Notes under the pieces: model-generated
What the model was told of the DNA's origin: nothing
What the model saw: the letters and a program-made list of their open reading frames with translations, nothing else
Databases searched by the model: none
Shown here: one piece after another, positions 17,338 through 26,534 of the stretch
Position numbering within the stretch: the stretch's first letter is position 1
Layout of the letters: every line of letters starts with the position of its first letter
Translations under genes and position numbers: made by a program
From: Bradyrhizobium sp. LLZ17
GTDB lineage: Bacteria; Pseudomonadota; Alphaproteobacteria; Rhizobiales; Xanthobacteraceae
DNA: 64,000 nt
Assembly (NCBI RefSeq): GCF_041200145.1
Contig: NZ_CP165734.1
Location: forward strand, 3,162,001-3,226,000
Reading direction: 5' to 3'

Positions 17338-17750
17338 TTAATCAGCGTCTATTCGAGTTTGTGATTAACGTAAATATTCAACGTAAGCGGATGCGAGATT
17401 AGGTGAATGCAGAGCCTGGTGTGCAGCCGACGGATCGTCGCCAATCCGGACCCTGGATGGCACGCCGCTGCCGAGTTACCACGGCCGCCGTTCGGCCCCT
17501 CGGCCGCGCGCAACCTCGCGAGTCGAGACGATGCGAGGCGGACAATTGGCGGCGCCGAGGGAAGGTCATTGAAGGGGCCGCATCCTTCCGTTTGCGCTCG
17601 AAGAAGGAATGTGACCGTAGAGCTACGGAGCATCTCGTTAAGGCGACGTCGTATCAGCCTTGCCGCGCTGAAATTCACGGGGGATGCTGCCGTTAACAGG
17701 CCAGGAAATGTAGCGTTAACGGCCAAGGTACGTCTCCGCACCAGATCAGG
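17338..17750. other. No recognised gene
   Basis: Roughly 410 bp between the palindrome and the ugd-leader duplicate. Frames are short. No homology is recognised. Confidence 0.4.
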
Positions 17751-17934
17751 GCGATGCGCATGAGAAACTCTTTCCGTTGACGACGGATGTTCCGCTCAAC
17801 ACCGTAGACCATTTCTCTATCGACCGCACGCCCAACATTGGGGCAAGTTGCTTTGCGAACCGAATAATGCCTAGCCACTTCGTGGGATAAGAACTGCGGA
17901 CATTTCATGAAATACGTGACATGCAAGGCGCATC
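17751..17934 (-). repeat. Degenerate duplicate of the ugd start and leader
   Basis: This segment aligns with 21868-22023, which spans the first codons and upstream region of ugd. The shared part includes the MRIA start codons, the GGAAAG ribosome binding site, and a leader block (TTGGGCGTGCGGTCG) with high identity. The reading frame after the first ~10 codons (MRIALIWCGDV) is unrelated to Ugd and soon stops. So a promoter/leader was copied without its gene, or the second ugd copy has been deleted. Confidence 0.75.
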
Positions 17935-18308
17935 AGAATCGAACGGGGACCACCTCAGCATCTTAACTAAAGCTGTCCACAACTGTGGAACTATATTGAC
18001 AACAACGCCCGACCTCGCACCAGTTAGCCGAAGGATATTCGAGTTTTGAGGCACTATGACCCAAACACAGGAATATTGACGCTCAGGTCCGACGATTTTG
18101 ATATCGGCCAGCTAACCACGTCCCGGCAATCGCCGCAGCGGCAATAGCATTCGTTGCACGGCAAGCCGCCGCCAGCCCCACATCTACGGATCGTGAGATC
18201 CTAGCAACGTTCATTGAAGGCCGCCAACGCCCTTGACGGTGGCGAACTCTCCCCGAAGGACTGGCAAACAAATCGGACGTTCAGGCAAACGATGTGCTAT
18301 TGGCGGCG
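17935..18308. other. No recognised gene
   Basis: Roughly 370 bp between the ugd-leader duplicate and the small secreted protein gene at 18309. It presumably holds the promoter of that gene; no motif stands out. Confidence 0.4.
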
Positions 18309-18548
18309 ATGAAAACAATTATCATTGCCGCTTCACTACTAGCTTGCACGTCTGCCACAGCTCAACCCACAAGCCCTGAGCCAGTTGAGGAAAAGCTTTC
18401 GATTCACGACCAGATCAAGGCCGATCGAGCGAAACAGAGGGGGGACGAGGCCAAAGACAAAGATAGTCCTCGACCTTGGGATCGCGACGTCAACGGCAAG
18501 CGCCCCTGGGAGAAGTCCCTGCCGCCAGAAGCAACTTCGAAGCCTTGA
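18309..18548 (+). CDS. Small secreted protein, unknown function
   Basis: ATG 18309 gives a 79-aa protein with a Sec signal peptide (MKTIIIAASLLACTSATAQ, cleavage after ATA-Q likely). The mature part is short and strongly charged (EEKLSIHDQIKADRAKQRGD, then RPWDRDVNGKRPWEKS). Two RPW repeats are visible. Proteins of this type are common in Bradyrhizobium genomes and have no known function. No cysteine bridges or enzyme motifs are present. It is a single-gene unit; the IS5 remnant starts just after its stop. Confidence 0.65.
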   Translation: MKTIIIAASLLACTSATAQPTSPEPVEEKLSIHDQIKADRAKQRGDEAKDKDSPRPWDRDVNGKRPWEKSLPPEATSKP

Positions 18549-18552
18549 AGGG

Positions 18553-19137
18553 AGTGAACCGGCGTGCCCCTGTCGAGGAAGCGCTAGAGGATCGCTTGTT
18601 GTTCAAGCGGTTCGTCGGTCTAAGCCTCGAAAAACGCCAATCACTAGGTTCTGAACCGCTTCCGGAACCAGTTGGTTGACCTGCTGGAGAAGCTGTTTGC
18701 TGAACTGGACCGGCAGTTCGAGAATGCAAGCGTCATCCTAAGGCGTGGTACGATGCGGGCGCGACTTTGATCCAGGCGGTATCAGCCACTTCCGAAGGAA
18801 GAACGGCCGTCGAACGGTCCGGACGCCCGGGTTGCCACGGAAGGGCATCGACCGGATCAGGCGGAATCCTTTCGCCGACACTGGCGTGAGCCTTGTAACC
18901 GATGCTCGAGCCACTTTGGGCTCGTCGTCCTAACAGGGATCATCCATTGCTGCCGCCCCGGCAAACGCTATAACCTGCTCATTGCACGACGCCGAGCACA
19001 GCTCGAGACGATCTTCCATTCTCAAACGCCGGGTGCGACTGTCCTGCATCCGCTTCGTCGGTCACATGAAGGCAAGCGGACAAGTCCTGCTTGCCTCCTC
19101 GCGTTCAACATGAGGCGATGGGCCACGATCGCGGCGT
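18553..19137 (+). pseudogene. IS5-family transposase remnant
   Basis: Joined frames give APVEEALEDRLLFKRFVGLS, then NRFRNQLVDLLEKLFAELDR with QFENASVILRRGTM, then a TLIQAVSA-like block. These are consecutive N-terminal blocks of IS5-family (IS1031-like) transposases. Downstream the match fades, but a C-terminal CLLAFNMRRWATIAA-like end at about 19100-19137 fits the family. Several frameshifts and missing segments show it is dead. No terminal repeats were identified. Confidence 0.7.
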
Positions 19138-19328
19138 GAGCCGCCCGCCCTGGGCACCAAGCACCCTCTTCATCCCTGTCTGTTCACCGCAGCGAACTTC
19201 CGCGCGATCTCGCGATCTCTCGAAAGCCGAAGAATTAACACGCCCCTGAGGGATTGACGCTGACCACAGGAACACAGGAACTATCGCCTTCAGAAGTGGA
19301 TTGGTTCTGCAAACCCCAGGAGACCGTC

Positions 19329-19919
19329 ATGAAGCAAAAACCACTTCTCGTCGCACTTACTTGCCTCGCGCTTAGTTCGACCGCCTTTGCCCAAGGGGGC
19401 GGTGGAGGGGGAGCAGGTGGTGGAGGTGCAGGCGCTGCAGGTGCAGGCGGTGCTGCAAGCGCGGGCTCCAGCGGTAGCGGATCAACAGGAAGCGCCGCTA
19501 CGACCGGAACTTCGGCTGCAGGCAATGCCAATACAGGTGTCTCAAACCCCAGCGCCACCCACGCGACGCCGAACAAGAGCACCAACTACTTCAACCCCGG
19601 TGCACCAGCGGCGAACTTGGCGACCCAGAACGGCCAAAGCGGCATTTCGACCTCCAACAACAATGGGCAGCGCGGACAGGCAGCAGCCCCGACCGATCCA
19701 AACAACACATCGGTTCCCGCGGCCAATTCTCAAAATCCGGCCCAAGCAACCGTCGCAGCCGAGCAAAACACCGCTGTTTCAGGAAGCCAAACTGCCGCTC
19801 CCTCACCCGGTGCCGTCAGCGCGCCAGGCGTCGGGGTCGGCCATGCCGCAAACGGTCTACCGATTGGCACTTCAGGTTCTGGGCTCGGATCACCAGAGCA
19901 ACCGATTGGCGAAAAATAG
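19329..19919 (+). CDS. Gly/Ala/Ser/Asn-rich secreted protein
   Basis: ATG 19329 is preceded by AGGAG at ideal spacing. The 196-aa product has a Sec signal peptide (MKQKPLLVALTCLALSSTAF then AQ). A low-complexity mature chain follows: a Gly run near residues 22-40, then Ala/Ser/Thr/Asn/Gln-rich sequence with few charges. Such chains are probably unstructured and may lie in the periplasm or matrix. No domain is recognised. A good intrinsic terminator follows 29 bp after the stop. Low complexity makes any homology uncertain. Confidence 0.7.
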   Translation: MKQKPLLVALTCLALSSTAFAQGGGGGGAGGGGAGAAGAGGAASAGSSGSGSTGSAATTGTSAAGNANTGVSNPSATHATPNKSTNYFNPGAPAANLATQNGQSGISTSNNNGQRGQAAAPTDPNNTSVPAANSQNPAQATVAAEQNTAVSGSQTAAPSPGAVSAPGVGVGHAANGLPIGTSGSGLGSPEQPIGEK

Positions 19920-19947
19920 ATCGTCCCTGTTATTTTCAAAAATCACG

Positions 19948-19976
19948 AACGCCCGCCAAGCTGACGGGCGTTTTCG
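19948..19976 (+). terminator. Rho-independent terminator of the Gly-rich protein gene
   Basis: AACGCCCG and CGGGCGTT form an 8-bp perfect stem around a 9-base loop, followed by a short T-rich tail. Position just after the stop at 19919 fits an intrinsic terminator. Confidence 0.8.
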
Positions 19977-20048
19977 TCATGACCATGAAGGGTGTGAATC
20001 GCCCTGAGGGAGTGGACGTAGGCCGCGGGAGGCGGTATTCGACTTGCT

Positions 20049-20390
20049 ATGTCCCGCAAGCTAATCATTTTAGCGGCCTGGTGTGTGCTAGGCTTTATAA
20101 CCTTTGTGACGTTGTCGCCGATCGGCCTTCGTCCAGAAACCGGCTCCGTAAGTATCGAGCGCTTCCTCGCTTATGGCCTGCTTGGCACACTCTTTGTCAT
20201 GGCCTACCCTCAACACTTCGTACGCGTCGTAACTTTAATCCTGGTCGTCGCAAGCGCGCTCGAATTGCTGCAGCATCTGACGCCAGATCGGCACGGCCAC
20301 ATCGCTGATGCCGGGGAGAAGATCGCGGGCGGCGTAGCCGGAGCCAGCATTGCGAGACTGGCTCAATTGCTATTTCGAGCACGGGCCTGA
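20049..20390 (+). CDS. VanZ-like small membrane protein
   Basis: The 113-aa protein has about four hydrophobic helices (LIILAAWCVLGFITFVTL, FLAYGLLGTLFVMAY, VVTLILVVASALELLQ, and a final amphipathic helix). The LSPIGLRP segment and the ELLQHLTPDRHGHIADAGEK block fit the VanZ-like family seen in rhizobial glycan loci. Such proteins have no proven activity. It is convergent with ugd, 161 bp away. Confidence in the coding call is good; the family name is moderate. Confidence 0.7.
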   Translation: MSRKLIILAAWCVLGFITFVTLSPIGLRPETGSVSIERFLAYGLLGTLFVMAYPQHFVRVVTLILVVASALELLQHLTPDRHGHIADAGEKIAGGVAGASIARLAQLLFRARA

Positions 20391-20551
20391 GGTTGTCGCC
20401 GCCGCGCGAGCGAAGCACTACCCTCTTTCTTTTTAGTGGTCACAAAGAGCGGTCCCCGCGCTTGACATCGGAATCCATCTCGTCGGGTGGTGGATTGCAG
20501 CGGCGCAATTGTTAAGGCGCGGGTTGTCGTCGAGAAATGCCCGGCCGGTTG

Positions 20552-21877
20552 CTACCTGCCTAGCCGTCGAGCACTCGAGCGCCCGATGCTCTCATAGACG
20601 AAGCCCGCGGCGGCCATCTCTTCGGGGCGGTAGATGTTGCGGAGGTCGACGATGACAGGCTGCGCCATGGTCGCCTTCAGCCGGTCGAGATCGAGCGCGC
20701 GGAACTGCACCCATTCGGTGATGATGACGATGGCGTCGGCGCCTTGCGCGCAGGAATAGGCATCCTCGCAATAGGTGATGCTGGGCAGCTCACCCTTGGC
20801 CTGCTCCATGCCGACGGGATCGAAGGCCTTGACCTTCGCGCCCATGTCGAGGAGGCCGGTGACCAGCGGGATCGATGGCGCGTCGCGCATGTCGTCGGTG
20901 TCGGGCTTGAAGGTGAGGCCGAGCACGGCGATGGTCTTGCCGCGCAGCGAGCCGCCGAGCGCCTGGCTGACCTTCCGCGCCATCGCGCGCTTGCGGTTCT
21001 CGTTGACCGCCAGCACGGATTCGACAATGCGCAAGGACACATCATAGTCTTGCGCGATCTTGATCAGCGCCTTGGTGTCCTTCGGGAAGCAGGAGCCGCC
21101 GAAGCCGGGGCCGGCATGGAGGAACTTGGTGCCGATGCGGTTGTCCAGGCCAATCCCGCGCGCGACCTCCTGCACGTTGGCGCCGACTTTCTCGGACAGG
21201 TCCGCGATCTCGTTGATGAACGTGATCTTGGTCGCGAGGAACGCATTCGCGGCGTATTTGATCATCTCGGCGGTGCGGCGCTCGGTGAACATCAAGGGGG
21301 CCTGGTTCAGCGAGAGCGGGCGATAGATGTCGCCCATCAGCTTGCGGCCACGCTCGTCGGAAGTGCCGACCACGACACGGTCGGGGAACTTGAAATCGCG
21401 GATCGCCGCGCCCTCGCGCAGGAATTCGGGGTTGGAGGCAACGACCACGTCGGCCTTTGGATTGGTCTCGCGAATGATGCGCTCGACCTCATCGCCGGTG
21501 CCGACCGGAACGGTCGACTTGGTCACCACGACGGTGAAGCCGGTGAGTGACTGAGCGATCTCGCGTGCCGCGGCGTAGACATAGGAGAGATCGGCATGAC
21601 CGTCGCCACGGCGCGACGGCGTGCCGACCGCGATGAAGACAGCATCGGCGTCCGCGACCGGCTTGGACAGGTCGGTGGTGAAGTCGAGCCGCTTGGCCCT
21701 GACGTTGCTCGCGACCAGCTCGTCCAGCCCGGGCTCGTAGATCGGGATCTCGCCGCGATGAAGGCTAGCGATCTTCTTCTCGTTCTTGTCGACGCAGGTG
21801 ACGTCGTGACCGAAATCCGCAAAGCAGGCGCCGGACACCAGTCCCACATAGCCCGTGCCGATCATCGCGATGCGCAT
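20552..21877 (-). CDS. ugd: UDP-glucose 6-dehydrogenase
   Basis: The 441-aa protein has the N-terminal NAD-binding motif MIGTGYVGLVSGACFADFGH, the central TKSTVPVGTGDEV block, and the catalytic Cys263 in GFGGSCFPKDTKAL. The C-terminal UDP-binding part (VLGLTFKPDTDDMRDAPSIP) is also present. Length and motif order are those of bacterial UDP-glucose 6-dehydrogenases. It oxidises UDP-glucose to UDP-glucuronate, feeding the UDP-glucuronate epimerase and UXS encoded in this window. The start has a GGAAAG site, and its leader is duplicated at 17751-17934. It is apparently monocistronic. Confidence 0.95.
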   Translation of the reverse strand: MRIAMIGTGYVGLVSGACFADFGHDVTCVDKNEKKIASLHRGEIPIYEPGLDELVASNVRAKRLDFTTDLSKPVADADAVFIAVGTPSRRGDGHADLSYVYAAAREIAQSLTGFTVVVTKSTVPVGTGDEVERIIRETNPKADVVVASNPEFLREGAAIRDFKFPDRVVVGTSDERGRKLMGDIYRPLSLNQAPLMFTERRTAEMIKYAANAFLATKITFINEIADLSEKVGANVQEVARGIGLDNRIGTKFLHAGPGFGGSCFPKDTKALIKIAQDYDVSLRIVESVLAVNENRKRAMARKVSQALGGSLRGKTIAVLGLTFKPDTDDMRDAPSIPLVTGLLDMGAKVKAFDPVGMEQAKGELPSITYCEDAYSCAQGADAIVIITEWVQFRALDLDRLKATMAQPVIVDLRNIYRPEEMAAAGFVYESIGRSSARRLGR

Positions 21878-22023
21878 GAAAGATTCTTTCCGTTGACGCC
21901 TGATGTTCTACTGGACACCCTAGACCATTTCTCTGCCCGACCGCACGCCCAACCTTGGGGCAAGCTGCTTCGCGCGACGAATAAACCTTATTCGCGGGCA
22001 TTTTCTGAAACACGGGACATGCA
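21878..22023 (-). promoter_or_regulatory. ugd leader/promoter region, duplicated elsewhere
   Basis: About 145 bp upstream of ugd are conserved in a degenerate second copy at 17771-17934. The strongest conservation is 60-100 bp above the start codon, covering the CCAAGGTTGGGCGTGCGGTC segment. Conservation beyond the ribosome binding site points to a promoter or leader element, though common descent alone could explain it. Confidence 0.5.
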
Positions 22024-22176
22024 GTTGTCGCAATCTGCGTATGCGATAGATAGGTTCATATGCGAGCTTCAGCCCATCCTCGAGCGACGCGTCGCACGCC
22101 AGCCGAGCTTTGCGAGACGACTGGTCGACCGCGCAGCCTATCTCCACGCGCACGCGAATCACCCAGCGGACTGGCG

Positions 22177-22593
22177 TCACTCGCGATGGTTGAGGGCGCT
22201 GACGAGCAGCGGCGGGCTCGACCCGGACACCATGATTTCCACCCTCGAAGAGCCCTCGTCATGCCGGTTTTTGCCTACCACCAAGAGAGTGAACTTATCG
22301 GTGCCCGAAAAGTCTGATTTTGCGAAATAGCGGAACCCGGGGCCGACCAGGGCGATTTCACCCCTCTTCGGCTTCTCCGTCACCTCAACCTTGTAGATCT
22401 GCATGGTCGACCAGCGCAGTCCCTGGATGCAATCGGTCCCCGGCGCGATCGTCATCGACCATTCCATGGTGTCGCCGGCAAGCTTGTATGGCTTGGCGTC
22501 ACGCAAGCAGTTGGGAGTGGCCCGGGAGGCGGAGGTTGATGTGAGAAGCGCCAGCATTGCTGCAATGGATGCGCGGATGGATTGGCGTGGCAT
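22177..22593 (-). CDS. Small secreted protein, CIQGLRWSTM family, copy 1
   Basis: ATG 22593 is preceded by a strong GGGAGGGGG site. The 138-aa product has a signal peptide (MPRQSIRASIAAMLALLTST...SRA) and a mature domain with two Cys (CLRDAKPYKL, TDCIQGLRWSTMQIYKVEVT). It also contains KRGEIALVGPGFRYFAKSDF. The same pattern occurs in the product of 26844-27206, so these are paralogues. The fold looks like a small all-beta domain with one disulfide. Function unknown; the family appears restricted to Bradyrhizobium-like bacteria as far as I recall. Confidence 0.75.
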   Translation of the reverse strand: MPRQSIRASIAAMLALLTSTSASRATPNCLRDAKPYKLAGDTMEWSMTIAPGTDCIQGLRWSTMQIYKVEVTEKPKRGEIALVGPGFRYFAKSDFSGTDKFTLLVVGKNRHDEGSSRVEIMVSGSSPPLLVSALNHRE

Positions 22594-23387
22594 TAGCTGG
22601 TCCCCCTCCCGTGTGGGGACGAGAATGGACACAGATGTTGAATTATCGGTAAGTGTGACGAGTTGCCCGAGTACTCTTGGTAAATTGCTCGTTAGGGTCC
22701 TCGCCGCCGGACGCGCGATTCCGCGATCAGGCCGCACCCCCGCCGTATCCGCATGATACTCCTCAGAGTCAGTCCGTCACGAATCTCACGTCGAACTTGC
22801 GGATTTGGCAATCTGAACGGCGCCGGCGTCTCAATTGGTTGAGTAATAATCAGAGCTTCGGTTCGGTCGTTCGCAATGTCGTGCAGGTTCGAGCAGAACT
22901 TGCTCAGCCGTTTAGATCTGATCGATGTCCACAAAGCCGTTGGGTGATATTGCGTGCCGGGTCTTGTCCTCCTGTTCTCGACGGCCCTGCTGTCTTTCGG
23001 TGCCGGCTACGCCACGCGCGCCCCCCAGCGGCGTGAACGATTTCGAGTAGCCTTAATTGAAGCCCACGCGCCCAAGCCCACCGCGGGCCTCTCTCATACG
23101 CGCACCCCTACGAACTCGAATACACCGGTCACGCCTCGAAGATCTCGCGCGGGGTGATGGCCCAAGGCCGAGCCGGGTCACGGAACGAGCGCTCGCTGGC
23201 ATCGCACAACGCCAGATCGAAGCGGACGCGGGCGCCTGCGCCCGCGCTCCAAGGAGGGTCGCACCTCGAATGAGCGGATCCAGGTGTTTAGCTCCTCGTA
23301 ATAAGGCGGCCTAATCGCTGTGTGACCGTTTCTTTTTGCGCGGAAATCAGTTACGAGCGGGATCCAAGATCAAATTGGCAAATTTTC
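22594..23387. other. No intact gene; possible remnant of a small membrane protein at 22954-23165
   Basis: Within this stretch the plus-strand frame from about 22954 encodes LVLLFSTALLSFGAGYATRA, a membrane helix followed by basic residues. Another frame then encodes PYELEYTGHASKISRGVMA. Together they resemble a small rhizobial membrane protein with a GYATRE-type motif split by a frameshift. The evidence is weak, so it is not called as a gene. Confidence 0.35.
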
Positions 23388-23711
23388 ATGCAAATGTCTT
23401 GCTCGCTTGGCGTTGCCGTGACATTGGTTGTGGTTCAGAGCATTGGCGCCGGATTCAGCCCGGCGGCAGCCGGCCCAAACGCAGAAGCTGCCAAGAAATG
23501 CATCCGCTATTCTTATCTGCTCTATCCCTACCATCGCCCCGGATCGGTGCGTATGAGCGGAGATCGCAACAATTACTTCAGGGATTGCATGGCCAAAGAC
23601 GGCAACGTCCCGGAGCCACCTCCTCCGAAAGAACCGGGCGGCGCAGCCGACAATTTTGAGCCCTCCTTCCTCGCAGGAAGTCGGTTCCTTGTGCTTGCGA
23701 TGGATGATTGA
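23388..23711 (+). CDS. Small secreted Cys-containing protein
   Basis: ATG 23388 gives a 107-aa product with a signal peptide (MQMSCSLGVAVTLVVVQSIG...AAA). The conserved core is AEAAKKCIRYSYLLYPYHRP, then GSVRMSGDRNNYFRDCMAKD and GNVPEPPPP. The two Cys of the mature core probably pair. The core resembles that of the protein at 24843-25097 (C...FPPREPG...FFNKCVANGGKV), suggesting one family. The last ~18 residues may be altered by the adjacent IS256 remnant. An ATG two codons later is also possible. Function unknown. Confidence 0.65.
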   Translation: MQMSCSLGVAVTLVVVQSIGAGFSPAAAGPNAEAAKKCIRYSYLLYPYHRPGSVRMSGDRNNYFRDCMAKDGNVPEPPPPKEPGGAADNFEPSFLAGSRFLVLAMDD

Positions 23712-23788
23712 ATTGCGCCTTCAGGCCTCAAGGTTTCGAGCCCGGCAATTCGGACGAAGGCACGCGCGACGGTCTTTGCCAACTTCGT

Positions 23789-24120
23789 TCGCCGAGCAGC
23801 TTCGGCCCAAGCTGCCGAAGCTCGCCGGCTTCCTCGACGACGCCGAGACCGACGTGCTGGCCTACATGACGTTCCCGCCGCAGCACCGGACCAAGCTGCA
23901 CTCCACCAACCCGATCGAGCGCCTCAACGGCGAGATCAAGCGGCGCACCGAGGTGGTCGGCATCTTCCCCAACGAGGACGCCATCGTTCGCCTCATCGGC
24001 GCAATCCTGCTCGAACAGAACGATGAATGGGCCGTCCAGCGCGCCCGCTACATGACACTGGAAACCATCGCGCCGTTGAGTGATGATCCAACCGTCAGCC
24101 TTCCGGCAATTGCCAGGTGA
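23789..24120 (+). pseudogene. IS256-family transposase, 3' fragment (second copy)
   Basis: Similarity to the transposase at 1-525 starts abruptly at AEQLRPKLPKLAGFLDDAET and runs to the stop at 24120, about 90% identical at the protein level. The conserved STNPIERLNGEIKRRTE block is intact. The first two thirds, including the catalytic Asp residues, are missing; the open frame upstream to 23656 is unrelated sequence. The fragment cannot be active. It is a direct repeat of the element at the window start, 23.6 kb apart. Confidence 0.88.
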
Positions 24121-24187
24121 CCTGCCCGGCCCTGGGCGGCGAACGCGGTGGTCCACCGCCAGCTACACCACGCCACGGGACACGATC
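24121..24187 (+). repeat. IS256 3' end, second copy
   Basis: It matches 526-592 downstream of the first copy and ends at the same CACGATC, marking the probable right end of the element. Confidence 0.6.
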
Positions 24188-24842
24188 GGCCCCTCGCACA
24201 TCCGCATCTGCTGCCGGCTGAGCAACAGCGCGCATTCAACAGTTTTCGGCCGGGGGATCACGCGAACCAAAACCGCTGTCGGGAGCTTGCTCACTGCCAC
24301 GCGCTCGCCAGACTTGGCGCGTTCCACGGCGAGACAAAACCGTCATCGACCCGAGATATGTCGGTGAAGCCCGGCATTTGATACAGAATTGTGCCACCAG
24401 ATGAAGATTTGGAGTTGCAGATCACTCGTGCGCACCTAGTCTGACCCTGCTGGCGGGATCATAGTGATTCGGAAGATGGGGATCGAACCGGGGGCCTTCG
24501 GTGAGATTCCTCGAACAGCGTGATCAACCGATGCCCCTGCTTTGATCACCAATCCCCCACGAGCTAGGAACCTTGGGCCCGACGCGACGTTAAGAATGCA
24601 ATCCTGGATAGAAAATTTACGGGCGCTGTAAAATGCAACTCCTCTACAGAACTCTTGAATGGCTGTCCGTCTCTCTCGGAACCTTAGCGCTGCGTCTAAC
24701 CTACGGCAGTGGTAGGCGCATCGAAGCAACGGGATCGCAACCACGAAGCACGCTCGGGGCGGAATAGCGTCGCGCCACAGAAGCACCGAATGCGCATCAC
24801 GAGCAGCTCACTAGAGGCATCACGACTACGAATTGCCTAACT
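24188..24842. other. No recognised gene (~650 bp)
   Basis: Neither strand holds a convincing gene. A GGATCGAACC string near 24478 looks like a tRNA T-arm in reverse, but no stem or acceptor could be built around it. Confidence 0.45.
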
Positions 24843-25097
24843 CTACTTACCGACGGTGTCGTCGACCTTCCCGCCGTTCGCAACGCATTTGTTGAAGAAG
24901 AGCTGCTGATCGCGGCCAGTTCCCTTCGCGCTACCTGCCGCAGGATTGCCCGGCTCACGGGGTGGAAACTGCTTGATCATGAGCGCACTACATGCTCTGG
25001 CCACCTCGGCGGTGACGGCCGAGGCAGAATCCGGCGCGAACATAAGGAACGCCACGAGGCACCGTGCAACAGATTCGGGCCGAAACCTGACAGACAT
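24843..25097 (-). CDS. Small secreted Cys-containing protein, second family member
   Basis: The 84-aa product has a signal peptide (LVAFLMFAPDSASA) and a mature core ACSALMIKQFPPREPGNPAA, GSAKGTGRDQQLFFNKCVAN, GGKVDD. The two-Cys spacing and the PG..GS..G....FF..C...GG pattern match the protein at 23388-23711. No catalytic residues are apparent. It is a lone gene between the IS256 remnant and the membrane protein gene at 25352. Confidence 0.65.
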   Translation of the reverse strand: MSVRFRPESVARCLVAFLMFAPDSASAVTAEVARACSALMIKQFPPREPGNPAAGSAKGTGRDQQLFFNKCVANGGKVDDTVGK

Positions 25098-25351
25098 GGT
25101 CTCACATTGGATCGAGAGTAGGGTAGCCCATCCTAGTTTCTTTTAGAGCGTTTGGAACGCGGAATTATTTGCGCCATAGTCAGACCGAAGCATGCATAGG
25201 AGAGGTTGTTGGGGGGCCTAGCCCTTGCGTTTCCGATCAGATGGAACCCGCGATTAAGCATCTCTATAGCACCGCGGCGAGAACGCTGGTATCCAAGGCT
25301 AGCCCTTGAAGAGACATGACTTTCCGGCCTGACTGAGGGGCTTTGGCGGGG

Positions 25352-26464
25352 ATGAGTTCGCGCGATTTGAGCACAACCGGCGAGGACGAAACGGAGCCTG
25401 CTTCCGCGGAGGTTCAATTCGCCCTCGTGATTTCGCGGATGCTCGAGACGGTACAGAACCATCCCGAGCATCTGCGTCAGGTCGTCTATGACCTTGCCCG
25501 CTACAAGCTCGATGAGCAGTTCACCCGCGCCGACGCCCAGGACATTGGGCGGTCAAAGCGGGCTCTGGAATCCGCGATCCGCGCGGTAGAGGAGTTCGAG
25601 CGTCAGCCAGTCAGCATCCTGCCGCCGGTGACATCGAAACTCCCGCGCGCGAGCCTGCCTGCGGCAAGTCCGATAGCGGTTTGGGAGCTGCCAGAGGCGG
25701 CCGCACGTGCAAGCATCGAGAGTGACCGCGGGACCACCAAGGCTCGCCATTATCCGTGGTCAATAACGAGGCGAACCGCCGCGCTGCTGCTGCTTGGGGG
25801 CGTGGCCGCAGTGGCAGTGCAGCAGCGAGAACGCCTGACTTCGTTCGCGAAACATCTCCCGCCAGAGCAACGCCAGGCCGCCGACTCGCCGCGGTCAGCG
25901 ATCGCTCAACCCGCCGCAAAAGCTGTGCAGCGTCCCGCTCTTCGCCCGACTGACTACGGCGTCTACGCCGCGGTCAACGACCAGTCCCTTGCGGAACTGA
26001 TACCGCTGCCAGGAAGGCCTCCGGATGTCAGGGTCGCCATCTCGGCTGCTTTCAAGGCGCCCGACCAGGCCGGCCTGCCGAACGGGCATCCGAAATTCAT
26101 CGTGTTCCGCCGCGATTCCCCGAACAATGCTTTGGAGCGCGCCGAAGTTCGCGTGGTGGCCAAGATAGCGCGCGAATTCTCGGCGGAGGCAACGGGCAAA
26201 AAGCTCGGCGACGGCGATGACGCCTTGGTGATCCGCAATTTCTCCTACCCCTTCCGGGTGTCCCCGTTGTCTGACAGTCCGGAGATGTATGAGCTTCACA
26301 GCGAGGATCCGGCGCTGGAACTTCCCTCCGGCCGCTATGCGCTGATTCTTAGAAATCAAGCTTACTATTTCAGGGTGGAGGGCGACATTGTCGACCCGAG
26401 GCAGTGCATCGAGCGGGTGGTCGCCACGAACGGCACTTTTTATTCCGCTTGCAAGAAACCATGA
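25352..26464 (+). CDS. Single-pass membrane protein of unknown function
   Basis: The 370-aa product from ATG 25352 (TTG 25343 is the alternative) has a cytoplasmic N-terminal part (residues 1-130). It contains VISRMLETVQNHPEHLRQVV, with YDLARYKLDEQF, and a DIGRSKRALESAIRAVEEFE helix. One membrane helix (RRTAALLLLGGVAAVAV) lies near residues 138-154. A Pro/Ala-rich stretch leads to a C-terminal extracytoplasmic domain ending in CIERVVATNGTFYSACKK with two Cys. No known enzyme motif is found. The next gene follows 70 bp later on the same strand, so co-expression is possible. Confidence 0.75.
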   Translation: MSSRDLSTTGEDETEPASAEVQFALVISRMLETVQNHPEHLRQVVYDLARYKLDEQFTRADAQDIGRSKRALESAIRAVEEFERQPVSILPPVTSKLPRASLPAASPIAVWELPEAAARASIESDRGTTKARHYPWSITRRTAALLLLGGVAAVAVQQRERLTSFAKHLPPEQRQAADSPRSAIAQPAAKAVQRPALRPTDYGVYAAVNDQSLAELIPLPGRPPDVRVAISAAFKAPDQAGLPNGHPKFIVFRRDSPNNALERAEVRVVAKIAREFSAEATGKKLGDGDDALVIRNFSYPFRVSPLSDSPEMYELHSEDPALELPSGRYALILRNQAYYFRVEGDIVDPRQCIERVVATNGTFYSACKKP

Positions 26465-26534
26465 CCTCTTCTCAAAGGAGCAACCAGGACCTAAGTCAAC
26501 TTGAAGCGTCAACTCCTTCCGGACGGAGGTCGAT

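Noticed and set aside
20744..21550. Plus-strand 268-codon frame inside ugd
   Set aside because: It lies antisense to a well-conserved ugd with full motifs. The long frame is a product of GC-rich third codon positions.
23656..23788. Start of the second IS256 transposase at 23656
   Set aside because: Homology to the first copy begins only at about 23789; the upstream codons are unrelated sequence that happens to be open.
24470..24500. tRNA-like T-arm (GGATCGAACC in reverse)
   Set aside because: No acceptor stem, anticodon arm or CCA end could be paired around it; the 49-53/61-65 stem fails.
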